A stretch of DNA of 5,482 nt from contig USCK01000124.1 of the NCBI GenBank assembly GCA_900553205.1, positions 1 to 5,482 on the forward strand. Direction: 5' to 3'. Position numbers and translations under genes: made by a program. Each line of letters opens with the position of its first letter. Positions within the stretch are counted from its first letter, which is position 1. Below the pieces are notes generated by a model. The model made no database searches and had not been told where the DNA came from. It saw only the letters and a list, made by a program, of their open reading frames with translations. Source of the stretch: an uncultured bacterium. GTDB lineage: Bacteria > Cyanobacteriota > Vampirovibrionia > Gastranaerophilales > Gastranaerophilaceae. Positions 1 through 5,482 of this stretch are shown in pieces.

Positions 1-1
1 T

Positions 2-613
2 AATTTTCTTCCAAATTCATTTGCAACTACTAATATGTCGGGAGTAGATAATATTGGAACAATAAAAAATTGTTATTCGGCAACTACTTCTGATGAAACT
101 CCATTTACACAACCAAATCCGAATTTATCTGCAGAACCAACAATTTCTGCAACTCCTAATAATACAACTCCTTTAAAACTAAATTGGAGTTATTTGTCTG
201 ATGATACTTCTTTTAAAATAGGAATTGATACAACAAATAACTCGTATCTTTCAGTTAATACAGGTATATCAATCAATATAAGAACTCTTGATGTTAAAAC
301 TCAACAGTCTGCACAATCTGCTCTTGACCAGCTAGATGAAGCGATAGCTCAAATCACAGAAAAACAAACCCAAATCGGGGCTATGCAAAATCGTTTTTCA
401 TCTGTTTTAACTTCTATAGAAGTTAACAACGAAAATATTACATCAGCATTATCTACGATAAGAGATGCTGATGTTGCAAAAGAAAGTTCGGCTTATATTC
501 GGGCTCAAATATTACAACAAGCATCTGCAACATTATTGGCAGTTGCAAACCAAGCTCCTAGCATCGCTCTAAGCCTGATTAGAGGATATGGAAAGGTAGG
601 ATTTAGTTATTGA
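2..613 (+). CDS. Flagellin, C-terminal part, with GLUG-like repeats before the conserved domain (5' end outside window)
   Basis: This is the 3' end of a flagellin, the filament subunit of the bacterial flagellum. The frame is open to the left edge, so the ATG at 35 is internal and 203 residues are visible. Residues about 97-195 match the flagellin C-terminal domain: an amphipathic helix with LDQLDEAIAQI, then GAMQNRF, ENITSALSTIRDADVAKE, RAQILQQA and ANQAPSIALSLIR. These are close to enterobacterial FliC. Residues about 70-96 (FKIGIDTT...) resemble the beta segment that normally precedes this domain. The N-terminal visible part is not ordinary flagellin. NSFATTN (5-11) and GTIKNCYSATT (19-29) look like successive GLUG repeats 18 residues apart, a motif of large beta-solenoid adhesins. 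A Thr/Asn/Pro-rich linker (about 30-60) follows. After the usual LIR end there is a nine-residue tail, GYGKVGFSY. The N-terminal flagellin domain should lie upstream. Flagellin identity is secure; the adhesin-repeat call is moderate. TGA stop. Confidence 0.9.
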   Translation, partial: NFLPNSFATTNMSGVDNIGTIKNCYSATTSDETPFTQPNPNLSAEPTISATPNNTTPLKLNWSYLSDDTSFKIGIDTTNNSYLSVNTGISINIRTLDVKTQQSAQSALDQLDEAIAQITEKQTQIGAMQNRFSSVLTSIEVNNENITSALSTIRDADVAKESSAYIRAQILQQASATLLAVANQAPSIALSLIRGYGKVGFSY

Positions 614-619
614 GGCATC

Positions 620-671
620 AGTCACTTTGAGGCAAAATCTCTAGCAAGAAGTTACTAAGAACAAAGTGACT
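620..671 (+). terminator. Inverted repeat just after the flagellin stop, possible terminator
   Basis: AGTCACTTTG (620-629) is perfectly complementary to CAAAGTGACT (662-671), giving a 10-bp stem around a 32-nt loop, seven bases after the flagellin stop. No run of T follows, so it is not a textbook intrinsic terminator; a terminator or 3'-end stabilising role is inferred from position. The right arm overlaps the left arm of the next hairpin (666-712), so the two folds exclude each other. Confidence 0.4.
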
Positions 672-712
672 AAGTTATTAAGAAAATAACTGTTTCTTAT
701 TCACTTATTCAC
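666..712. repeat. Long imperfect hairpin between convergent flagellin and M16 genes
   Basis: The 20 bases at 666-685 pair with those at 693-712 at 17 of 20 positions, around a 7-nt loop (686-692). The structure lies between two converging genes, so it could end transcription from either side or protect 3' ends. Its right arm is part of the period-8 array at 696-735. The near-repeats AAGTTACTAAGA (649-660) and AAGTTATTAAGA (672-683) suggest the hairpin arose by duplication and inversion of one short unit. Confidence 0.5.
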
Positions 713-735
713 TTATTTACTTATTAACTTATATG
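696..735. repeat. Period-8 tandem array, about five units of CTTATTNA
   Basis: Consecutive 8-base units read CTTATTCA (696-703), CTTATTCA (704-711), CTTATTTA (712-719), CTTATTAA (720-727) and a degenerate CTTATATG (728-735). The array ends one base before the stop codon of the M16 gene. Read across unit boundaries, TTATTCACT occurs at 697-705 and 705-713, which differs only at the last base from the DnaA-box consensus TTATNCACA. Replication function is not claimed, since neither neighbour is a usual origin gene. It may be a slippage-generated repeat or a protein-binding array. Confidence 0.6.
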
Positions 736-736
736 T

Positions 737-3580
737 TTACGCTTGCTCTAACTCATTAAAAAAATTCTTATTTGCTTCTAGAGTATCCTTTGATGCAACA
801 ATAGAATATATAGGCTTGTTAGCAAATGCATATTGAGCAGCTTTTTGGACATCTTCTTTGGTCATTGAATCTATAATATCAAATTTTTCGTTTATCATAT
901 TACTGCCATAAGGTGTGGTTTGTCCGTTATTTATAGCCTCAACTACATTTTTTTGTCCATAAGAGCTTGTTCTTAGTCTATCCTTAAATTCTTTTTTAGC
1001 AATTTCCAACTCTTTATCCGTAAACTCACCGTTCTTCATTTTGTTTATTTGGTTTGTAAACCCTTTAATAGATTTTTGAACATTATCATAAGTATGTTCA
1101 CCAGTATCATTATTATCTGTCGTAGTAAGAATTTCACAAGCTACATATGAATTATCCCCTGCTCCACTGTACGCAGAACTGACAGCATAAGCAAGCTTTT
1201 CTTTTTCTCTCAGATTATTAAACAAGCCTGTTGTATCACCATTCGACAATATTCTGTTCATCAAAGAAAAAGCTACTGAATCTCTTAAATTACCGTTATC
1301 TTTAAAATTATATGCCTGTATAATTTCTGCTTGAGAATGAGGTGCTTCTTTGGTTACAACCTTGCTCTTTTCTGTTGGTTTATACAACTCATAAGGTTTT
1401 GGTTGATTTAATTGTACGGCAGGCATCTGTGCAAAAGATGACAAAACACTGTTTTGAACTTTTCTATCAGCCATAGGCGCTGCAACAGCAACCGTTGCAG
1501 AGCTGTTTGTCATAATGTTTGAATACAAATCTTTTACATCGTTTAAAGTAACCTTATCAATATTATCTAATATATCTTTTGCCGTATATCCAAATGTAGA
1601 ATTAGGATACATGGTTTTTAAAAGTCCTTCTTTAGCATCAGGCTCGTTTGTAGATAATATTTCTTTTACAATATCTTTTTGTTTGTTAAAAGTCGCCTCA
1701 TCAAACTTTGGCATCATTAACTGCTCTTGAGTGATATTAATGAAGTTTTGGACATTACTTGCAGGCATTTTTCCACTAATCTCAATAACTCCACCCTCTT
1801 TCACCGAAATTGATTGTGATATATTGTTTTTATCCAAATAATCACCGAACGCATCAACATCTTTATTGGCTGTTTTGTCTTTCAACATTCTTAATAACAG
1901 CATCTCTGTCCCCGGTTTGCTTTCGATAAGATTTTTAGGAGTGTATGTAATCTTAGCCTTAGCATTACTGTTTTGTGGGGTATCATAAAGCGCTATATCA
2001 TAATTGTTATTCAATTTATAATTACTTATTTTGGTTTTATCTATCGGTGAAGAATGATGAACCCCGCCTTTGAACGAAACTTGAGAATTATTTACTTTAT
2101 CATAATTTGTTTTTAAACTTTCATTCGTCACGCTTGCAGGGTGAACTACTGCAACAGAAGCCTTTGAAGTATCCATATACTTATGAACGGCATCCTCAAC
2201 ATCTTTTGCCGTTAATGAATCAATTATTTTCTCTTGATTTGTAATATCAGAAATTCCAAAACTTAGCGACCCGCTTCCTATAATATAATTCAACCTGTCA
2301 GGGTCTTCGTACCTATCTTGATATTTTGATTTTAAAGAAGTTTTGACTTGCTCAAGTTCATTTTCATCTTTTACTTTAAAATTGTTTAATTCTGTAAACA
2401 CTCTTTTTAAAGCTTTTTCAGAATTAGTTTCAGGAACATCTATATCAAAACTTATTTCAACACCGTCTGTTGGGATAGTACTTACTCTACTACAGTTTGG
2501 AGTTATACTTGCATTAATTTCCTTCAAAGGTGCAGCAATTCTTGAGTTTGATTTTAAGAACAATATACCCATAGCAACATCTATAGCTGCTTGAGCTTTT
2601 GCATCATTATTTGCAGGACCATTGAAGCATATTGTACCGTTTGTAGATACTGCCTTATCAGAGATAATATCTTTTCTTACAGTTTTTTCTATAGGAGTGA
2701 GTTTTTCAAATCGTCTATCAAGATTTGGTTTATTCTCACCTCTAAAATGTTTTGAAATCATTTTAACTGCCTCTTCAGGTTCGACATCACCTGTTATAAC
2801 AGTTGTCATATTCGCAGGATAATAGTTGTTTTTGTAGTAATCTGTTACCTTTTTCTTATCTACATTTTGGATATTATCCACTCTGCCTGCAACCAAATCT
2901 TCTGATGAGCTTTGAACATTATACAAGTTTTTAGTAGCAATATTATTTGCTTTGTTTGGCATAAAATCACTGTACATATTTATTTCCGAACAAACAGGAC
3001 CATGTTCTTTTTCTACCATTTCATCAGACATTTCCAAGTTGTTCATCATAGCAGCCTGCATAGCAACTGCCGTTTCTAAATCTTCTTTATTAAATTGCGG
3101 TATGCCTATTGTATAATTTGTTTCTGCCATACCTGTAGAGGCATTTGTTTCACCTCCCATTTCGGCTACTTTTCTGAACACATCGCCAACGCCCAGTTTC
3201 ATATACCCGTCAGTACCAAGTGTACCATTAAATGCCATGTGTTCATTAAAATGACTTATCCCTCTTTCGCCATCTTTTTCATTCATTGCTCCGGTATTAA
3301 CATAAGTATTAACAAAGGTCTTTGGAGATTTCATAGGTGCTATCATTACACGTTGACCGTTAGCCAGTTTATAACAATGAATCTCTTGACCATTTGCCAT
3401 TTTTTCAACCCCAAGTTTTGTATAAGTTTGAGGTACTTTTACATTAAAATCAGACGCAACCTTAGACGGCAACTCGGTTTGATTAGTTTTGGTCTGAGGA
3501 GGAGTTGCAACATCTTGAGTTTTAGTTTGATTATATTGATTTATATAATTAACATTCGGTGTATTTATGCCATTTACCAT
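737..3580 (-). CDS. M16 family zinc metallopeptidase (insulinase/pitrilysin type), two-half single chain
   Basis: This is a complete 947-residue peptidase of the M16 clan, enzymes that enclose unfolded or short peptides in a clamshell and cleave them with one zinc. The first half carries the inverted zinc motif HFNEH (H110, E113, H114) followed by MAFNGT. Downstream KEHGPVCSE supplies E192 and E199, matching pitrilysin E162 and E169. The gap from H114 to E199 is 85 residues against 77 in pitrilysin, implying a short insertion. The second half (about 515-940) repeats the fold without HxxEH. YKLNNNYDIALYDTP (521-535) mirrors YKLANGQRVMIAP (70-82). LREKEKLAY gives R791 and Y798, the same spacing as the substrate-binding Arg/Tyr pair of human IDE. 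Length is close to E. coli PqqL. There is no signal peptide or membrane segment; the first 40 residues are Asn/Gln/Thr-rich low complexity. Location is therefore probably cytoplasmic unless exported unconventionally. VSFKGG (501-506) sits in the linker between halves. Substrate unknown. TAA stop. Confidence 0.95.
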   Translation of the reverse strand: MVNGINTPNVNYINQYNQTKTQDVATPPQTKTNQTELPSKVASDFNVKVPQTYTKLGVEKMANGQEIHCYKLANGQRVMIAPMKSPKTFVNTYVNTGAMNEKDGERGISHFNEHMAFNGTLGTDGYMKLGVGDVFRKVAEMGGETNASTGMAETNYTIGIPQFNKEDLETAVAMQAAMMNNLEMSDEMVEKEHGPVCSEINMYSDFMPNKANNIATKNLYNVQSSSEDLVAGRVDNIQNVDKKKVTDYYKNNYYPANMTTVITGDVEPEEAVKMISKHFRGENKPNLDRRFEKLTPIEKTVRKDIISDKAVSTNGTICFNGPANNDAKAQAAIDVAMGILFLKSNSRIAAPLKEINASITPNCSRVSTIPTDGVEISFDIDVPETNSEKALKRVFTELNNFKVKDENELEQVKTSLKSKYQDRYEDPDRLNYIIGSGSLSFGISDITNQEKIIDSLTAKDVEDAVHKYMDTSKASVAVVHPASVTNESLKTNYDKVNNSQVSFKGGVHHSSPIDKTKISNYKLNNNYDIALYDTPQNSNAKAKITYTPKNLIESKPGTEMLLLRMLKDKTANKDVDAFGDYLDKNNISQSISVKEGGVIEISGKMPASNVQNFINITQEQLMMPKFDEATFNKQKDIVKEILSTNEPDAKEGLLKTMYPNSTFGYTAKDILDNIDKVTLNDVKDLYSNIMTNSSATVAVAAPMADRKVQNSVLSSFAQMPAVQLNQPKPYELYKPTEKSKVVTKEAPHSQAEIIQAYNFKDNGNLRDSVAFSLMNRILSNGDTTGLFNNLREKEKLAYAVSSAYSGAGDNSYVACEILTTTDNNDTGEHTYDNVQKSIKGFTNQINKMKNGEFTDKELEIAKKEFKDRLRTSSYGQKNVVEAINNGQTTPYGSNMINEKFDIIDSMTKEDVQKAAQYAFANKPIYSIVASKDTLEANKNFFNELEQA

Positions 3581-3593
3581 ATCTATATAAAAA

Positions 3594-3599
3594 CTCTTT
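3594..3599 (-). promoter_or_regulatory. Weak ribosome binding site candidate for the M16 gene
   Basis: AAAGAG on the minus strand lies 13 bases before the M16 ATG (3580-3578). The spacing is longer than usual and the match to AGGAGG is partial. The next in-frame ATG (residue 61) lies close to the start of the first peptidase domain, so the upstream ATG is preferred. Confidence 0.3.
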
Positions 3600-3609
3600 C
3601 TAAGAAAAA

Positions 3610-3639
3610 TTTGTTAGTTTTATTAAATATTGTAACAAA
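3610..3639. promoter_or_regulatory. Operator-like inverted repeat upstream of the M16 gene
   Basis: TTTGTTA (3610-3616) and TAACAAA (3633-3639) form a perfect 7-bp inverted repeat with a 16-bp spacer, 30-59 bases before the M16 start. On the minus strand the right arm overlaps TACAAT (3634-3629), a one-mismatch -10 hexamer that would give a leader of roughly 40 bases. No good -35 was found. This could be a regulator site over the M16 promoter or a weak leader hairpin. In sequence this AT-rich, chance is a real alternative. Confidence 0.3.
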
Positions 3640-3667
3640 AAAAATAAAAAATATGATTTCGTGTAAA

Positions 3668-3696
3668 TTTTAATTAAAAAAAATACTTTATATATG
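3668..3696 (+). promoter_or_regulatory. AT palindrome and possible promoter of the HD-GYP gene
   Basis: TTTTAATTAAAA (3668-3679) is a perfect 12-bp palindrome in the middle of the 134-bp divergent spacer. TTTTAA at 3668-3673 and TATATG at 3691-3696 are 17 bp apart and could serve as weak -35 and -10 elements for the HD gene starting at 3715. The whole spacer is nearly all A and T, so such matches are expected by chance. The divergent arrangement itself requires promoters in this spacer. Confidence 0.25.
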
Positions 3697-3703
3697 AGTA
3701 GGT
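3696..3703 (+). promoter_or_regulatory. Ribosome binding site candidate for the HD-GYP gene
   Basis: GAGTAGGT, with a GTAGGT core close to GGAGGT, lies 11 bases before the ATG at 3715. It is the best Shine-Dalgarno-like sequence near this start and supports using that ATG rather than the next in-frame Met (residue 64). Confidence 0.4.
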
Positions 3704-3714
3704 AATTATATTGT

Positions 3715-4554
3715 ATGAATTTTGAAGGTTTAGTTAGAAATACATACCCCATAAATGTGGTACGTCCATACGAAAGTGTTAGGAACACTAGAATTAATCT
3801 GCCTAATACTCCTGATAGGGCTTCTTTTAATGGAACTCTTGATAAGTATTTAGATAGAAACACTCTAGTTGCGATAATACAATCTAACCCTGAAATAAAA
3901 CAAATGTTAGCAGAAAAGGGAATACCACTAAATATTAATGTAGAAAGTTTCAAAAAAAATGTTTATAACCATTCCATAGACACAAAAAATACAGCTATTG
4001 GAATTTATAATAATTTGCCACAAAACATTAAACAAAATGCCAATGTAAAAAATATTTCAGAAGGAGCAATCCTTCATGATATAGGAAAAGTATTGATTCC
4101 TGAAAATATACTGACAAAACATAGCAAACTCTCTCCTCGAGAAGAAGATATAATGCATCTTCACTCCTCACTAAGTTCAGAAATACTAAAGAATCAAGGA
4201 GTTGATGATAATGTAATTAAAATTGTAAAATATCATCACCAAAACCCTACTCATACAGGTTATCCTCAAATGCCAGAAATAGAAAAAATTGGTATTGATA
4301 ATCAAATAGTCTCTCTTGCTGATAAATATTCTGCACTTCGAGAAAAACGAAGTTATAAACCTCAAATGAGCGAACAGCAAGCTCTAAATATTTTACACAA
4401 CGAAATGAATAACGGAATTTCTCCTGATGTGTATAATGCTCTCGTTAACTATACGACAACAAAGGGCAAGAATAATACCGTTACTCTAACCAATTATTTA
4501 GATACAAAAAATGCCTCACCTCAAATAAATCGAAGTTCGGCATTTTATGCTTGA
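3715..4554 (+). CDS. HD-GYP-like metal-dependent phosphohydrolase, variant active site
   Basis: This complete 279-residue protein has an HD-superfamily domain at about 82-245. All core ligand positions are visible: H86 (NHS), H121-D122 with K125 (LHDIGK), H150, H174-H175 and D203 (SLADKYSAL). The spacings H121 to H150 (29) and H175 to D203 (28) equal those of structurally known HD-GYP enzymes. The signature segment reads HHQNPTHTGYP where typical members have HHE...DG.GYP: the GYP is kept but Glu, Asp and Gly are replaced. The extra Glu four residues before the first His, which holds a third metal in trinuclear enzymes, is Asn here (N82), so a two-metal site is inferred. HD-GYP proteins usually hydrolyse cyclic di-GMP; that activity is plausible but unproven with this signature. 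The N-terminal 80 residues show no known sensor domain; they contain ASFNGT (36-41) and NPEIKQMLAEKGIPL (58-72). No membrane segment, so probably cytoplasmic. Transcribed alone, divergent from the M16 gene and convergent with secY. TGA stop. Confidence 0.85.
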   Translation: MNFEGLVRNTYPINVVRPYESVRNTRINLPNTPDRASFNGTLDKYLDRNTLVAIIQSNPEIKQMLAEKGIPLNINVESFKKNVYNHSIDTKNTAIGIYNNLPQNIKQNANVKNISEGAILHDIGKVLIPENILTKHSKLSPREEDIMHLHSSLSSEILKNQGVDDNVIKIVKYHHQNPTHTGYPQMPEIEKIGIDNQIVSLADKYSALREKRSYKPQMSEQQALNILHNEMNNGISPDVYNALVNYTTTKGKNNTVTLTNYLDTKNASPQINRSSAFYA

Positions 4555-4564
4555 TTTTATAACT

Positions 4565-4599
4565 AGAAACTACTGCTTTAAGAAAGTTTCGTAGTTTCT
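4565..4599. terminator. Hairpin overlapping the secY stop codon, between convergent HD and secY genes
   Basis: AGAAACTAC (4565-4573) pairs perfectly with GTAGTTTCT (4591-4599). Inside it CTTT (4576-4579) can pair with AAAG (4583-4586). The structure covers the last codons and stop of secY and lies 11 bases beyond the HD gene's stop, so it may act as a bidirectional transcript end. There is no strong T-run on either strand, and the arms are mostly coding, so the call is weak. Confidence 0.35.
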
Positions 4600-5482
4600 T
4601 GCTAAAAGGTGAGTTCTAACTTGGTTAATCAAGTCAAGAGCAACACCAACCATGATGATTAATGATGTAGCCCCGATACCTTGCATAGTTTTGATATTAG
4701 TAACATAACTAGCAAAAGATGGAACTAAAGCAATTAATCCTAAACCTAACGCACCAATAAATGTTGTCTTTGATAAAATCTTATCCAAAGCCTCTGCAGT
4801 TGGTCTGCCAGGTTTGATACCGGGAATTGACGAACCGTATTTTTTCAAATTATTGGCTATTTCTTTAGGTTGCATATTTGGCATTATTGAAGCATAGAAA
4901 AATGTCAATAACACAATCAATGTGAAATAAATCACATAATATGTCAAACCTTCAGGACTAAATACTTTGTTAAGCATTAACACCATGTTTTGTATTGTTT
5001 CGTTGTGAATGTTTGCTTGTCCTACAACACTAAGAACAGTTGATGGGAATAACAAAATTGCAATAGCAAAGATGATTGGCATAACCCCACCCGGATTAAG
5101 TTTAAAAGGAATAAATGTGTTTACTCCACCATAAACTTTGTTTCCGACCTGTCTTTTTGGATTAACAATAATAACTTTTCTAACAGCTTCTTGCATTATT
5201 ACGATGAAAACCATAGTTGCAAAGAATATTGCAAGTAACAAGAATAAGCCGAATTGTAACCCCGGATCTCTTGCAACTAACTGTGCAGTTCTTGATGAAT
5301 ATAGCGGGATACCTGATATAATACCAACAAAGATTATTAGAGAACCACCGTTCCCGATACCTCTTTCAGTAATAAGTTCTGATATCCACATTACAAGAAT
5401 TGAACCTGCAGTTAAGGTAACAACAGATGAAATATAGAACATTGGATGGCTAACACCTGCAGTAATTGCCCCAGGAAGAAGT
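4570..5482 (-). CDS. secY: Preprotein translocase channel subunit SecY, C-terminal part (5' end outside window)
   Basis: SecY forms the membrane channel of the SecYEG translocon, through which SecA or the ribosome passes proteins across or into the cytoplasmic membrane. The frame is open to the right edge; the ATG at 5442 is internal. The visible 304 residues are about two thirds of the usual ~430-440. They run from TM4 (FYISSVVTLTAGSILVMW) with the family signature ITERGIGNGGSLIIF, through TM5 and TM6. The cytosolic C4 loop follows (PKRQVGNKVYGGVNTFIPFK), then TM7 (NPGGVMPIIFA), TM8, the C5 loop (MQPKEIANNLKKYGSSIPGI), and TM9-TM10 ending RNYETFLKQ. The C5 tip reads PGIKPG where most bacteria have PGIRPG; this Arg (R357 in E. 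coli) is important for SecA-driven transport, and here it is Lys (visible residue 223). The gene is normally inside a ribosomal-protein operon followed by adk, map or infA, but here a convergent HD gene follows after 15 bases, so the transcript ends with secY. TAG stop. Confidence 0.97.
   Translation of the reverse strand, partial: LLPGAITAGVSHPMFYISSVVTLTAGSILVMWISELITERGIGNGGSLIIFVGIISGIPLYSSRTAQLVARDPGLQFGLFLLLAIFFATMVFIVIMQEAVRKVIIVNPKRQVGNKVYGGVNTFIPFKLNPGGVMPIIFAIAILLFPSTVLSVVGQANIHNETIQNMVLMLNKVFSPEGLTYYVIYFTLIVLLTFFYASIMPNMQPKEIANNLKKYGSSIPGIKPGRPTAEALDKILSKTTFIGALGLGLIALVPSFASYVTNIKTMQGIGATSLIIMVGVALDLINQVRTHLLARNYETFLKQ

Noticed and set aside
35..37. ATG as the start of a complete 192-residue protein
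   Set aside because: The same frame continues open to the left edge with flagellin-insert-like sequence (NSFATTN), and a C-terminal flagellin domain needs its N-terminal partner; the gene is cut by the window.
696..735. Replication origin
   Set aside because: The 9-mers miss the last DnaA-box base, overlap each other, and neither neighbour (flagellin, M16 peptidase) is an origin-associated gene.
614..736. CRISPR array
   Set aside because: Repeat units are 8 bases, contiguous and without unique spacers, so they are tandem and inverted simple repeats.
1515..2822. Three short plus-strand reading frames of 66-83 residues (1515-1730, 2343-2594, 2622-2822)
   Set aside because: All lie inside the M16 gene on the opposite strand and show no independent features.
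3095..3673. 192-residue plus-strand reading frame, Cys/Ile-rich, overlapping the M16 start
   Set aside because: It is almost wholly antisense to well-conserved M16 coding sequence (including the HxxEH region), has no recognisable domain, and its composition is what the complement of an AT-rich gene yields.
3600..3953. 117-residue minus-strand reading frame with hydrophobic stretches
   Set aside because: It runs antisense to the N-terminus of the HD gene and into the AT-rich spacer; no family resemblance and no credible ribosome binding site.
5138..5437. 99-residue plus-strand reading frame
   Set aside because: Antisense shadow of conserved secY TM4-TM6 and C4-loop coding sequence.

Overview
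The window is AT-rich and comes from a bacterium. It holds four protein genes in strictly alternating orientation, so each pair is either convergent or divergent and no two genes share a transcript here. The best guess at origin is an uncultured low-GC, gut-associated lineage of non-photosynthetic Cyanobacteriota (Vampirovibrionia/Melainabacteria, order Gastranaerophilales). That guess rests on the SecY sequence style, the Asn/Gln/Thr-rich N-termini without signal peptides, and short 'SFKG/SFNG'-type motifs in otherwise unrelated proteins. It is recollection and inference, not a database result. TAA, TAG and TGA all serve as stops, so the genetic code is standard.

Layout. (1) From position 2 to 613 (+) lies the C-terminal 203 residues of a flagellin, open at the left edge. 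Its conserved C-terminal helical domain is preceded by a Thr/Asn/Pro-rich linker and by GLUG-like adhesin repeats. (2) Positions 614-736 are a convergent spacer filled by inverted repeats and a period-8 tandem array. (3) Positions 737-3580 (-) encode a complete 947-residue two-half M16 (insulinase/pitrilysin-type) zinc metallopeptidase. (4) Positions 3581-3714 are a very AT-rich divergent spacer with operator-like inverted repeats. (5) Positions 3715-4554 (+) encode a 279-residue HD-GYP-like phosphohydrolase with a variant GYP segment. (6) From 4570 to the right edge (-) lies the C-terminal two thirds of SecY. Only 15 bases separate it from the HD gene.

Functional links are limited. SecY is the core of the protein-conducting channel. 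The flagellin would be exported by the flagellar apparatus. An HD-GYP protein could tie cyclic-dinucleotide signalling to motility, but the only support for that here is proximity. The M16 peptidase appears unlinked. The item most worth following up is the flagellin whose variable region seems to be built from GLUG-type adhesin repeats. Next come the repeat-packed spacer behind it and the variant HD-GYP site.
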